A stretch of DNA of 64,000 nucleotides from Arachis hypogaea (lineage: Eukaryota; Streptophyta; Magnoliopsida; Fabales; Fabaceae): positions 68,157,649 through 68,221,648 of the forward strand of contig NC_092039.1 of NCBI RefSeq assembly GCF_003086295.3, written 5' to 3'. Each line of letters starts with the position of its first letter. The stretch's first letter is position 1. Of this stretch, positions 40,159-51,791 are shown piece after piece. The notes under the pieces were generated by a model. That model was not told where the DNA came from. It saw only the letters and a list, made by a program, of their open reading frames with translations, and ran no database searches. Made by a program: the position numbers and the translations under genes.

Positions 40159-41376
40159 ATATCTTCAACTATGATATGCCTTGGAGGTTGTACACCCTCA
40201 TCAGCATCAATTTCAATCGCCTTGGAAGGAAGCTTTATGTCTTGACATTCCCATGGAGGTTCAGCATCTCCTAAGTCTTCAACCACTTCTTCTTCTTCAA
40301 TAATTCCGGCTTCCTCCACTTGTTCCAATATCAAATCTGCTGCTCACTATCCACCGGAGTGCCTAATTTCTCCTTCCTGCTACGTTCTTCAGTAGATTTC
40401 CCACATGAAGCCATGGGGTTCTTTGAATGTCCGAACGTCCGAAAGGTAATTGATTTCTTGCTTGATCCAGGTATTTAAGTATGAAATTGTATTCATCCTC
40501 GATGATTTTCTTTTCAACTATTTCTTCACCTTCAAGCACAAAATCCTCCTTGTCTTCTTTTGCCACTAGTTCTTCAATTGCGCTGTCAACTTCAAGGGTC
40601 TCTACTACCTTCACCTTTAGTGCCTCCTCTAGCTCCTTATGAAGTATGGATTCGCGAAGATGATCCTCTCTCTCTTGTTCCATGTCAATTGTATCAGTGG
40701 GATCATGTTGCTCTTGGATTGATGGATGTTGATGCTCTTCCACGGATGGTGGTGATGGGATGGGTGGATCATTATGTGGTTGAGATGGAAGTGCATTGGA
40801 GCTTGAGGGTTGAATATTGGGTGTAGAGGGTTGGCCCAAGCGGGATATAAGTGCTTGAAGAGTAGAGGCGAGACTAGTGATAGAGGCAAGTTTGCTTTCT
40901 ATGGAGGTTTGGGGTGGATAAGAGGATTCATTTGTTGGGAGAAAAGGTTCATAACACGGAAGTGGTTCCTCTTGATAAGGATATAGAGATGGTGTATATT
41001 GAGGTGGTGGTTCTGGGTATGGTTCATATGGTGGTTGGTGTGGTGAATAAGGATTGGGGTCATATGGAGGTGAATGGTGGAAAGGGGCTTGTGAGTGTGG
41101 TGGTTCAAAGTTATGTTGTGAGGATGGTCTCTGAGCATACGGTGGGACTTGTTGGTAGCTACTAGGCGGTCCACCATATCTATCAGCTTGGTATGTATTG
41201 TAGGATGGTCTTTGTCTGGGATATCTTGGAAGGTGTTGTTGCCTAAAGGGTTGATTAGATCCTCTTGGCTCCGTCCATCTTTGATTGTTTTGACCTTGAT
41301 GCATATTCATGTTATAGCTTCCATTCCTTGCAACAAAATTAGAACCAGACTCAAAGCGAGAGGGGTGAGAATTCAT
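40159..41376 (-). pseudogene. Truncated, frameshifted copy of the element C ORF (element I)
   Basis: On the minus strand the frame opens at 41376 (MNSHPSRFESG) and follows the 25324-27246 protein through the Pro/His/Tyr-rich and acidic regions: EREDHLRESIL and VKVVETLEVDSA match closely. A frameshift near 40350 moves to another frame (EEEEVVEDLGDAEPPWE). The sequence ends at 40159 with the C-terminal third missing, at the junction with the truncated LTR. No product is expected. Confidence 0.9.
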
Positions 41377-41507
41377 AGTAGTTGTCAGAAATAAGGGGGA
41401 AGAGAGAAAACAAATAAACAAGTAAAAGAAAAATATTTTTTTTAAAACTATTTACAATAACCAATAATAAGGCACACGTTTGCAATTCGCCGGCAACGGC
41501 GCCATTT
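41377..41507 (-). other. Leader and tRNA-Asp-type primer-binding site of element I
   Basis: Short leader; the minus strand of 41489-41504 reads TGGCGCCGTTGCCGGC, matching the tRNA-Asp 3' end except at the distal base. Confidence 0.75.
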
Positions 41508-42978
41508 TGAAGAACTGGAGATTGATGGTTTAGAAGTTATAGTAAACTCTCGTTGTAAGTATAGTTACTAAACCAAGCAATCAACCTTTCTTACAAACGT
41601 TTTGGTTGTCACAAGTAACAAACCCCTAAATAAATTGATAACCGAAGTATTTAAACCTCGGGTCGTCTTCTCAAGGAATTGCAGGGAGGTATATTCTTAT
41701 TATTGGCTATGAAAAAGATAAGATTGGGGGTTTTGGAAATAAGGAAGAAGTATGACAAGTAATTCAAATGACAATTAAAATAAATAAATAACTATAAAAT
41801 AAACTCTTGGCAAGATATGAAATTTCGGAAGTCCTATCCTAGTTACTCCTATAAGAATGGAAGTTAATCCCACTTAGTTATCCTTTGCGTAAGCAAGGGA
41901 AAGTCCAGTGAACCAATTGGTTAGATTTCCCAAGTCCTAGCCAAATCCTAAGGAAAGACTAGAGTTAGTGGAATTCCGGTTAATTAGCCGACATAACAAT
42001 CAATCATGAATAGTTGATAACTCAAGAGCTTCCAGTTAATCAATTAAAGCCAATAGTAAATAATCTAAATTAAAATTAAAGAAAAGCAATCATGAGTCTG
42101 AAATACCTCAAATTATATTAAATAGAAAATGTCAATTCTAACATGGACAATATCATTAGCCAATTGGGCAACATCAATCAAATACAATTAAAAATATCAG
42201 AGTAAATAAAATTAGAAGAGAAACATAAATTATTGAACCTGATGAAGATAAAATAATCTTGAAGTGAAAAGAAATTCTAATCCTAAAATAAATTCTAATC
42301 CTAATCCTAATCCTAAGAGAGAGGAGAGAACCTCTCTCACTAAAAACTACATCTAAAAAAAATTATGAATTATGAAAGCATGATTATGAATGAATGGATT
42401 CTCCCACTTTATAGCCTCTAATCTGTATTTTCTGGGCTGCAAACTGGGTCGAAAACAGCCCAGAAATTGCTGGAGAAGAAATCTGCCACGCTGATTTTCG
42501 TCACTGCGACGCCTCCGCGTGGAGTACGCGTTCGCGTCGTCTATCTATATGGCCACTATGGCAAATTATATATCAAATCGAAGCCCCGGATGTTAGCTTT
42601 CCAACGCAAGTGAAACCGCATTATTTTGACCTTTGTAGTCCAAGTTATGATCGTTTTAGTGCGAGAGGGTCAGGCTGACAGCTTTGCAGTTCCTTCAACT
42701 TCTTGTATTCCTTCCACTTTTGCATGCTTCCTTTCCATCCTCTAAGCCATTCCTGTCCTGTAATTCCTGAAACCACTTAACACACATATCAAGGCATCTA
42801 ATGGTAATAAGAGAGGATTAAATAAAAGGAAATAAAAGCCAAAGAAGCATGTTTTCAATCATAGCACAGAATCAGGAAGGAAAATATAAAACATGCAAAT
42901 CATATGAATAAGTGGGTAAAGAGTTGATAAAAACCACTCAATTGAGCACAAGATAAACCATAAAATAGTGGTTTATCA
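41508..42978 (-). repeat. 5' LTR of element I, C-type (1471 bp)
   Basis: Inverse of the element C LTRs: its right end reads aaaatagtggtttatca, matching TGATAAATCACTATTTT in element sense. The 3' end of the element is lost, so no target-site duplication can be read. Confidence 0.9.
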
Positions 42979-43958
42979 GCCAGCCAGGGGCAGACCGTGG
43001 ACGTTCAACACCTAAATTGGCAGCAAGGCTGGCATTGAACGCCAGCCAGGGAGCCAGGCTGGGCGTCCAACGCCATAACTGGATGGAAAAGCTGGCATTG
43101 AACGCCAGCCATGGTTTAGTAGCTGGGCGTTCAACGCCCATATGGAGGGCAGAAAATTCAATTGGCCTGGCCTTTCAGGACCAGTAGGTCCCACAGAATT
43201 CCCACCTACACTACCCTTTTCTACTATATTCCTCCTCATTGTTCATATTTGCTCGAGGATGAGCAAAACTCTTAAGTTTGGTGTTGCAAAAGCTTTGCTT
43301 TGTGACTTCTACCATCCTTAAGTATGACACCAAAAATTGGTGAAACCTCAAAGAAGAGGAACTCATATGTCACTTATGCAATTCAACTAGAATTGTCATA
43401 GAAGGAGGACAAGCCCATCACTAAAAGAAGGATGGAGCATGTTAGAGAGCCAGCACATGGACTACAGTAAGAGTACTACATTAAATCCTCAAGGAGGAGC
43501 ACTAGCCGCCACCATTAAAGGTGGATTCATTCTCTTAGTCACCTCTCCTTATGATATTTTTCTGGTTTCTGTTTTGTTTTTCTGTCTGTTCTCTTGTTCT
43601 TATTGCATGATCGTTTCCATTTATGTCTTAAAGTTGTAAAATGTTCCATATGTCTCTCACCTTGCTTAAAAAGAAAATTTTATTTGAAAAGAATTGAGAG
43701 GTACATGAATTCAAGTTTATAATAAGAATAGTTCAATTATCTTGATGTGGTGGCATTGCTTTTGTTTTCTGAATGTTTGAGTAAATAGTGCATATTTGAA
43801 GTTGAAATTAAGAATGTTGGCTCTTAAAATAATTATGAAAAAGGAAAAGTATTATTGGTAATCTGAAAAATTCAAAAATTGATTCTTGAAGCAAGAAAAA
43901 GCAGCAAAAAGAAAAAGAAAAAGCATGTGCAAAAGAAAAAAAAAATAACATATGCATG
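42979..43958 (+). mobile_element. Older A-type element F, 3' internal fragment (first piece)
   Basis: It carries five palindromes with centres near 43005, 43037, 43067, 43100 and 43131 (about 31 bp apart). A hairpin TTTGCTC-GAGGAT-GAGCAAA (43248-43267) is followed by TAAGTTTGGTGT (43273-43284). The order is the same as in the 3' half of element E, but on the plus strand. It is interrupted on the left by element I and on the right by E and D1; it continues at 56009. Confidence 0.7.
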
Positions 43959-45757
43959 TGGTGGACGAAATTGTGATCACTGTTCTTTAGGTTGTATGAA
44001 ATTATTATTGTGGCACCAGTTGTTATCACAACTCCGTTCAACTGACCAGCAAGTGTACTGGGTCGTCCAAGTAATAAACCTTACGTGAGTAAGGGTCGAT
44101 CCCACAGAGATTGTTGGTATGAAGCAAGCTATGGTCACCTTGCAAATCTCAGTTAGGCAGATTAAAATGGTTTATGGGTTTTCGAAAATAGAAATAAGAG
44201 AATAGATTATAAAAAGGATAGAAGACTTATGCAGATTCATTGGTGAGAATTTCAGATAAGCGAATGGAGATGCTGTATGGCTCAAGGACGCCTGCTCTCC
44301 TACTGCTTCTACTCAATCCTTCTTACTCCTTTCCATGGCAAGCTTTGTATAGGGGTTCACCATCAGCTGTGGCTACTTTCAATCCTCTCGGGAAAATGAT
44401 CCTATGCGGCTGTCACTCGCACGGCTAATCGTCTGGAGGCATCACCCATGGTTGATGGCTACATCCCATCCTCGCAGTGAAAACTAATGCTCACGCACTC
44501 TGTCACAGTACGGCTAATCACCGATTGGTTCCCGCTCCTACTGGAATAGAATCCCTTGATTCTTTTGCGTCTGTCACTAACGCCCAGCACTTGCAAGTTT
44601 GAAGCACGTCACAGTCATTCATTACCGGAATCCTACTCGGAATACCACAGACAAGGTTAGACTTTCCGGATTCCCAGGATCTTACTCGGAATACCACAGA
44701 CAAGGTGAGACTTTCCGGATCCTCATAAATGCCGCTATCTATCTAGCTTATACCACGAAGATTCTGTTGGGGAATCTAAGAGATACGCATTCAAGCTCTG
44801 TTGCATGTAGAACGGAAGTGGTTGTCAATCACGCGCGTTCATAAGTGAGAATGATAATGAGGGTTACTTATCATCACATTCATCATGTTCTTGGGTACGA
44901 ATGAATATCTTGGAATAAGAATAAGAGAGATTTGAATAAAAGAAAATAGAACTTCATTAATACTTGAGGTACAGCAGAGCTCCACACCCTTAATCTATGG
45001 TGTGCAGAAACTCCACCGTTGAAAATACATAAGTAAAGGGTTCAGGCATGGCCGAATGGCCAGCCCCCTGAAACGTGATCAATGATCTCCTAGGATGAAG
45101 AATAAAACAAAACTGAGACCAAAGATGTCTAATACAATAGATAAATGTCCTATATATACTAGACTAGCTCCTAGGGTTTACATGAGTAAGTAATTGATGC
45201 ATAAATTCACTTCCGGGGCCCACTTGGTGTATGCTTGGGCTGAGCTTGATTAATCCACGAGCTGAGGCATCTCTTGGAGTTGAACTCTGAGTTATGACGT
45301 GTTTTGGGCGTTCAACTCCGGATCATGACGTTTTTCTGGCGTTTAACTCCAGAAAGCAGCGTGTACTTGGCGTTCAACGCCAAGTTACGTCGTCAATCTT
45401 CGAATAAAGTATGGACTATTATATATTGCTGGAAAGCCCTGGATGTCCACTTTCCAACACCGTTGAGAGCGCGCCAATTGGAGTTCTGTAGCTCCAGAAA
45501 GTCCATTTCGAGTGCAGGGAGGTCAGATTCCAACAGCATCAGCAGTCCTTTTGTCAGCCTTCTTCAGAGTTTTGCTCAATTCCCTCAATTTCAGTCAGAA
45601 TTTACCTGAAATCACAGAAAAACACACAAACTCATATTAAAGTCCAGAAATGTGAATTTAACATCAAAACTAATGAAAACATCCCTAAAAGTAGCTCAAA
45701 CTTACTAAAAACTATCTAAAAACAATGCCAAAAAGCGTATAAATTATCCGCTCATCA
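43959..45757 (-). repeat. 3' LTR of element E (1799 bp)
   Basis: tggtggacg to ccgctcatca on the plus strand. Palindrome centres near 45281, 45313, 45344 and 45375, 31-32 bp apart. The U5-side motif gggtcgatcccacag is at 44093. Confidence 0.95.
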
Positions 45758-45795
45758 CAACACCAAACTTAAATTGTTGCTTGTCCCCAAGCAAC
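45758..45795 (-). other. Hairpin plus G/T-rich tract at the 3' LTR (element E)
   Basis: In element sense GTTGCTTG-GGGA-CAAGCAAC, a perfect 8 bp stem with a GGGA loop, then AATTTAAGTTTGGTGTTG running directly into the LTR. The position is that of the polypurine tract. Confidence 0.7.
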
Positions 45796-47183
45796 TGAAA
45801 ATCAAATAGGATAAAAGAAGAGAATATACTATAAATTTCAGAATATCAATGAATATTAATTTAATTAGATGAGCGGGACTTGTAGCTTTTTGCTTCTGAA
45901 CAGTTTTGGCATCTCACTTTTTCCTTTGAAGTTTAGAGTGATTGGCTTCTCTAGGAACTTAGAATTTCGTATAGTGTTATTGACTTTCCTAGTTAAGCAT
46001 GTTGATTCTTGAACACAGCTACTTATGAGTCTTGGCCGTGGCCCTAAGCACTTTGTTTTCCAGTATTACCACCGGATACACAAATGCCACAGACACATAA
46101 CTGGGTGAACCTTTTCAGATTGTGACTTAGCTTTGCTAAAGTCCCCAGTTAGTGGTGTCCAGAGCTCTTAAGCACACTCTTTTTGCTTTGGATCACGACT
46201 CTAACCACTTAGTCTCAAGCTTTTCACTTGGACCTTCATGACACAAGCACATGGTTAGGGACAGCTTGATTTAGCCGCTTAGGCCTGGATTTTAATTCCT
46301 TGGGCCCTCCTATCCATTGATGCTCAAAGCCTTGGATCCTTGCTACCCTTGCCTTTTGGTTTTAAGGGCTATTGGCTTTTTCTATTGCTCCTTCTTTTTT
46401 CTTTATATATTTTTTTTTTCGCCATTTTTTTTCGCAAGCTTCCTTTTCACTGCTTTTTCTTGCTTCAAGAATCAATTTCATGATTTTTCAGATCATCAAT
46501 AACATTTCTCTTTGTTCATCATTCTTTCAAGAGCCAACAATTTTAACACTCATAAACAACAAGATCAAAAATATGCACTGTTCAAGCATTCATTCAGAAA
46601 ACAAAAAGTATTGCCACCACATCAATATAATTAAATTAAATTCAAGGATAAATTCGAAATTCATGTACTTCTTGTTCTTTTGATTTAAAACATTTTTCAT
46701 TTAAGAGAGGTGAAGGATTAATGGATTTTATTCATAGCTTTAAGGCATGGTTACATACTAATGATCATGAAGTAGAGACACAAAACATAGATAAACATAA
46801 CATTAAAAACCGAAAACAGAAAGAAATAAAGAACAAGGAATGAATCCACCTGAGTGAGGGTGGCGCCTTCTTGAAGGTCCAATGGTGCTTTTTGAGCTCC
46901 TCTATGTCTCTTCCTTGCTTCTGTTGAATGATTCCTAGTAATTTTGGTGTTTCTTCCCTTAGTTGCTTCCAATATTTATGTGGAGGATAACTTATTCCCT
47001 GAGGTATCTCAGGGATCTCTTGATTTGCAGCCATATGTTCTACCACTGAGCTATGACGGCTTATATTTTTTTTTCATCTCCCAAGACTCAGAGGTGGAAG
47101 CTTTTGTCTTCCCTTTGAGGTTTCTCTGGCCTTAGGTGCCATTAATGGTAATGGAAAAGCAAAAAAAAAGCTATGCTTTTACC
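45796..47183 (-). other. Element E 3' region between hairpin modules
   Basis: Largely non-coding. A short frame begins at 47142 (MAPKARETSKGRQKL) and stops after about 22 codons; a second open frame (46765-47046, starting MVEHMAANQEIPEIP) may be the continuation of a former protein. Neither has a recognised domain. The same DNA in opposite orientation is found at 56009-56229 (element F). Confidence 0.45.
46995..47068 (-). other. tRNA-Cys-like relic
   Basis: The minus strand reads CATAGCTCAGTGGTAGAACA, then ATGGCTGCAAATCAAGAG, close to the D-arm and anticodon arm (GCA) of plant tRNA-Cys. It is followed by CCCTGAGATACCTCAGGG in the place of the T-arm. The acceptor end and the anticodon stem pairing are not conserved, so a functional tRNA is unlikely. 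The stretch is also open in one coding frame. Confidence 0.45.
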
Positions 47184-47216
47184 ACACCAAACTTAAAATA
47201 TTGCTCGCCCTCGAGC
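47184..47216 (-). other. Hairpin plus G/T-rich tract, internal copy (element E)
   Basis: In element sense GCTCG-AGGG-CGAGC, then AATATTTTAAGTTTGGTGTGG. The layout matches 45795-45758 and the two modules of element C. Confidence 0.6.
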
Positions 47217-47516
47217 GAGAAAGAAAAGAAGAGAAGAAGAAGAAGAAGAAGAGAATGGAGGTGAGTGAGGGGAGATGGATTCGGCTATATGGGTGGGATT
47301 GGGTGGGAAAGAGAAGTTGAATTGTAAAGGTAGGTGGGGTGTATGGGGAAGAGTGGATAGATGTAGGTGGTGAATGAAAAATAGAAGGGGTGACCATGAA
47401 TGGAAAGAGAGAGGGCGAGGTAGGTGGGGATCCTGTGGGGTCTACAGATCCTGAGGTGAAAAGAAATACCATTCCTTCACCATATAGGCATGTAAAATGC
47501 CTTCGTGCATCATTCT

Positions 47517-47756
47517 GGCGTTTAAACGCCCATTGGTGCACGTTCTGGGCGTTCAACGCCCATGTAATGCATGTTTCTGGCGTTGAACGCCAGTTTCATG
47601 CTTGTTACTGGCGTTCAGCGCCAGTTTGTCCTCTCTGGGCACATTCCTGGCGTTCAGCGCCAGGATGTTGCTTGTTTCTGGCGTTCAGCGCCAGAATGGT
47701 GCTCTGTTCTGGCGTTGAACGCCGGCCAGATGCACCTTACTGGCGTTGAACGCCAG
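47517..47756. repeat. 31-bp-phased palindrome array, eight units (element E)
   Basis: CTGGCGTTGAACGCCAG-type palindromes have centres near 47524, 47554, 47585, 47616, 47655, 47686, 47717 and 47748. All steps are 30-31 bp except one of 39. Intervening 14-bp stretches differ from each other. Confidence 0.93.
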
Positions 47757-47972
47757 CCCGTGCGTCCTCCAGGGTGAAAAATTTTTTTCTTCTGTTTTTG
47801 ACTCTGTTTTTAATTTTTTTGATTTTTTTCGTGACTCCTCATGATCATGTACCTAATAAAACACAAAATAACAATAAAATAAAAATTAGATAAATAAAAT
47901 TGGGTTGCCTCCCAACAAGCGCTTCTTTAATGTCAATAGCTTGACAGTGGCTCTCATGGAGCCACAAGGTGA

Positions 47973-48692
47973 TCAGGTCAATGTTAGTGTAGTCCCAACA
48001 CCAAACTTAGAGTTTGGATATGGGGTCTTAACACCAAACTTAGAGTTTGGTTGTGGCCTCACAACACCAAACTTAGAGTTTGACTGTGTGGGCTCTTCTT
48101 GACTCTGAACTGAGAGAAGCTCTTCATGCTTACTCTCTTCTGTCACAGAGGGATGGCCATGTGCTTTAAACACAAGGTAGTCCCCATTCAATTGAAGGAC
48201 TAACTCACCTCTGTTGACATCTATCACAGCTTCTGCTGTGGCTAGGAAAGGTCTTCCAAGGATGATGCAATCATCCTCTTCCTTCCTAGTGTCTAAGATT
48301 ATGAAATCAGCAGGGATGTAAAGGCCTTCAACCTTTACTAGCACGTCCTCTACTATTCCATAAGCTTGTCTCAATGACTTATCTGCCAATTGCAATGAGA
48401 ACAAGGCAGGTTGTACCTCAATGATTCCCAGCTTCTCCATTACAGAGAGTGGCATAAGATTTATCCCTGACCCCAGATCACATAGAGCTTTTTCAAAGCT
48501 CATGGTGCCTATGGTACAAGGTATTAAGAACTTGCCAGGATCTTGTTTCTTTTGAGGTAGAGTTTTCTGAATCCAAGTATCTAGTTCACTAATGAGCAAG
48601 GGAGGTTCACTTTCCCAAGTCTCATTACCAAACAACTTGGCATTCAGCTTCATGATTGCTCCTAAATATTGAGCAACTTGCTCTCCAATCAC
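47973..48692 (-). CDS. Retrotransposon aspartic protease (element E), C-terminal repeats
   Basis: About 239 codons. It carries KALCDLGSGINLMP, the active-site region of a retroviral-type aspartic protease with DLG in place of DTG/DSG, and downstream CIILGRPFLATA, the second conserved block. It would normally be cleaved from or fused behind Gag; here a frameshift near 48690 separates it from the gag frame, so frame-crossing or decay is implied. The C-terminus holds three in-frame copies of NSKFGV spaced 11 codons, encoded by 33 bp repeats containing the palindrome CCAAACTTAGAGTTTGG. It is followed by non-coding DNA, not by reverse transcriptase. Confidence 0.85.
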   Translation of the reverse strand: MIGEQVAQYLGAIMKLNAKLFGNETWESEPPLLISELDTWIQKTLPQKKQDPGKFLIPCTIGTMSFEKALCDLGSGINLMPLSVMEKLGIIEVQPALFSLQLADKSLRQAYGIVEDVLVKVEGLYIPADFIILDTRKEEDDCIILGRPFLATAEAVIDVNRGELVLQLNGDYLVFKAHGHPSVTEESKHEELLSVQSQEEPTQSNSKFGVVRPQPNSKFGVKTPYPNSKFGVGTTLTLT

Positions 48693-50284
48693 ATCTTCAT
48701 CCTCTTCAGAGGATGAATAGTCTTCAGATTGAGATTTAGTGGAATCTCTATGGTCTCTGTATGAGCCTCAGATTCCTCAGGATCCTTAATAGGAAACTCC
48801 TTCTTGCTTGAAGAACGTCCCAGGAGGTCTTCCTCACTAGGATTTTCGTCCTCCTCCTCCCTAGTGCATTCGGCCACTTTGATTAAATCAATGGCCTTGC
48901 ACTCTCCTTTTGGATTCTCTTCTGTATTGCTTGGGAGAATACTGGGAGGAGTTTCAATGACTTTCTTACTCAGCTGGCCCACTTATGCCTCCAAATTTCT
49001 AATGGAGGATCTTGTTTCATTCATGAAACTGAAAGTGGCCTTTGACAGATCAGAGACTATATTGGCTAAATTAGAAGTGTTTTGTTCAGAGTTCTCTGTC
49101 TGTTGCTGAGAAGATGATGGATATGGCTTACTATTGTTCAGCCTATTGCGTCCACCATTGTTAAAGCCTTGTTGAGGCTTTTGTTGATCCTTCCAGGAGA
49201 AATTTGGATGATTTCTCCATGATGGGTTATAGGTGTTTCCATATGGTTCACCCATGTAATTAACTTCTGCCATGGCAGGGTTCTCAGGATCATAAGCTTC
49301 TTCAGAAGCTGCCTCTCTAGTATTGTTGGATGCATGTTGCAGTCCATTCAGATTTTGAGAGATTATGTTGACCTGTTGAGTCAACATTTTGTTCTGAGCC
49401 AATATGGCATTCAGAGCATCAATTTCAAGAACTCCTTTCTTCTGAGGTATCCCATTATTCACGGAATTCCTCTCAGAGGTGTACATGAACTGGTTGTTTG
49501 CAACCATGTCAATGAGTTCTTGAGCCTCTTCAGGCGTTTTCTTCAGGTGAATAGATCCACCTGCAGAATGGTCCAGTGACATTTTCGAAAATTCAGAGAG
49601 ACCATAATAGAATATATCTAACATGGTCCATTCTGAGAACATGTCAGATGGACATCTTTTGGTCAGCTGCTTGTATCTTTCCCAAGCTTCATAGAGGGAT
49701 TCACCATCTTTTTGTTTGAAGGTTTGAACATCCACTCTCAGCTTGCTCAGCTTTTGAGGAGGAAAGAATTTATCCAAGAAGGCAGTGACCAGCTTATCCC
49801 AGGAGTCCAGGCTATCCTTAGGTTGTGAATCCAACCATATTCTAGCTCTGTCTCTTACAGCAAAAGGGAAAAGCATGAGTCTGTAGACTTCAGGGTCAAC
49901 TCCATTCGTTTTTACAGTCTCACAGATCTGCAAGAACTCAGTTAAAAACTGATAGGGATCTTCAGATGGAAGTCCATAAAACTTGCAGTTTTGTTGCATT
50001 AATGCAACTAGTTGAGGCTTAAGCTCAAAGTTATTGGTTCCAATGGCAGGAATGGAGATGCTTCTTCCATCAAACTTGGACGTTGGCTTTGTGAAGTCAC
50101 CAAGCATTCTCCTTGCATTATTATTATTATTATTTTCGGCTGCCATCTCCTTCTCCTGTTCGAAAATTTCTGAAAGGTTATTTCTGGATTGTTGTAATTT
50201 AGCTTCTCTTAATTTTCTCTTCAGAGTCCTTTCAGGTTCTGGATCAATTTCAACAAGAGTGCCTTTTTCCCTGTTCCTGCTCAT
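48690..50284 (-). pseudogene. Retrotransposon Gag of element E, one internal stop
   Basis: I start at 50284 (MSRNREKGTLVEI) because the homologous gag of element G starts MSRSKDKSILVEA; the longer frame from 50389 is not shared. The capsid-like region covers roughly residues 85-290 (ELKPQLVALMQQNCKFYGL, DPEVYRLMLFPFAVRDRA, LYEAWERYKQLTKRCP). A stop at 48983 replaces the Gln expected in NLEAQVGQL. The same frame then runs on to 48689 and meets the protease after a frameshift. No CCHC knuckle seen. Gag packages the element RNA. With the near-identical LTRs, this copy may have been defective already when it moved, its proteins being supplied in trans. Confidence 0.88.
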
Positions 50285-51768
50285 ATGAAAGAGAAGAAAA
50301 CAAGAAAAGAAAGAGGAATCCTCTATGTCACAGTATAGAGATTCCCTTATGTTAGTAGAAGAAGAAAGGGGTGAAGAATCCAAATACAAGGGATATAAGA
50401 AGTTTGGATTCTTAGATGAAGAGAGGTGAAGAGAAGTGTTAGTAATTAATTAATTAAACAGAAGAAGAGAAGAGAAGAGAAATTTTCGAAAATAATTTTT
50501 GAAAAAGAGGTTAGTAATTTTCGAAAATCAAAGACAAAATATAATTAAAATTAAAATTTAAAACAAAAAGAATTTTTGAAAAAGAGAGGGAGAATTTTCG
50601 AAAATTAGAGAGGGAAAAGTAGTTAGGTGGTTTTGAAAAAGATAAGAAACAAACAAAAAGTTAGTTAGTTGATTGAAAAAGATTTGAAATCAAATTTTGA
50701 AAAAGATAAAATTTTTGAAAAAGATAAGATAAAAGATAAAAAGATAAGATAAAAATTTTAATAAAAAGATATTTTGAAAAAGATTTAATTTTTAAAAAGA
50801 ATCAACTAACAAGAATCTACAAGATAAGATTCTAGAACTTAAAGATTGAACCTTTCTTAACAAGAAAGTAACAAACTTCAAATTTTTGAACCAATCACAT
50901 TACTTGTTAGCTAATTTTCGAAAATTTGATATAAAGATAAGAAAAAGATTTTGAAAATATTTTGAAAAAGATTTTTGAAATTTTCGAAATTTAAAAAAAA
51001 TGAAAAAGATATGATTTTTGAAAAAGATTTTGAAAAGATAAGATTTTTAAAATTGAAATTTTGACTTGACTTGTAAGAAACAACTAATTTTTAAAAATTT
51101 TTGACCAAGTCAACCTAAAATTTCGAAAATTTGGAGGAAAATAAGGAAAAGATATTTTTTTGATTTTTTGAATTTTTAATTATGAAAGAGAAAAACAACA
51201 AAAATATTCAATGCATGAAATTTTTAGATCAAAACAATGAATGCATGCAAAAATGCTATGAATGTCAAGATGAACACCAAGAACACTTTGAAGATCATGA
51301 TGAACATCAAGAACATAATTTTGAAAAATTTTTAATGCAAAGAAAACATGCAAGACACCAAACTTAGAAATCTTTAATGTATGGAAAATATGAATGCAAA
51401 AGTGCACATGAAAAACAACAAACAACACAAAACAAGAAATCATCAAGATCAAACAAGAAGACTTGTCAAGAACAACTTGAAGATCATGAAGAACACTATG
51501 AATGCATGAGATTTTCGAAAATGCAAGAAAAATTTTAAAAGCATGCAATTGACACCAAACTTAAAAATTAACACAAGACTCAAACAAGAAACACAAAATA
51601 TTTTTGGTTTTTATGATTTTCTAATTTTTTTGTATTTTTATTAATTTTTTCGAAAAACATGGTTAGAAAAACGAAAAAGAAAAGAAAAATTTTGAAAAAG
51701 ATTTTTAAAAAGAAAATTACCTAATCTGAGCAACAAGATGAACCGTCAGTTGTCCATACTCGAACAAT
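50285..51768 (-). other. Element E leader, A-rich, non-coding
   Basis: Long runs of gaaaaaga and ttttcgaaaa on the plus strand. Two copies of TAAGTTTGGTGT in element sense (plus-strand 51355 and 51552). No gene. Confidence 0.7.
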
Positions 51769-51785
51769 CCCCGGCAACGGCGCCA
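51769..51785 (-). other. Primer-binding site of element E, perfect tRNA-Asp match
   Basis: The minus strand reads TGGCGCCGTTGCCGGGG, fully complementary to the 3' end of plant tRNA-Asp including CCA. It lies six bases inside the LTR. Confidence 0.92.
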
Positions 51786-51791
51786 AAAACT

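Noticed and set aside
47517..47756. 31-bp phased repeats resembling CRISPR or an operator array
   Set aside because: They lie inside a retrotransposon, the spacers are about 14 bp, and the same array occurs in the LTRs; described instead as a retroelement feature.
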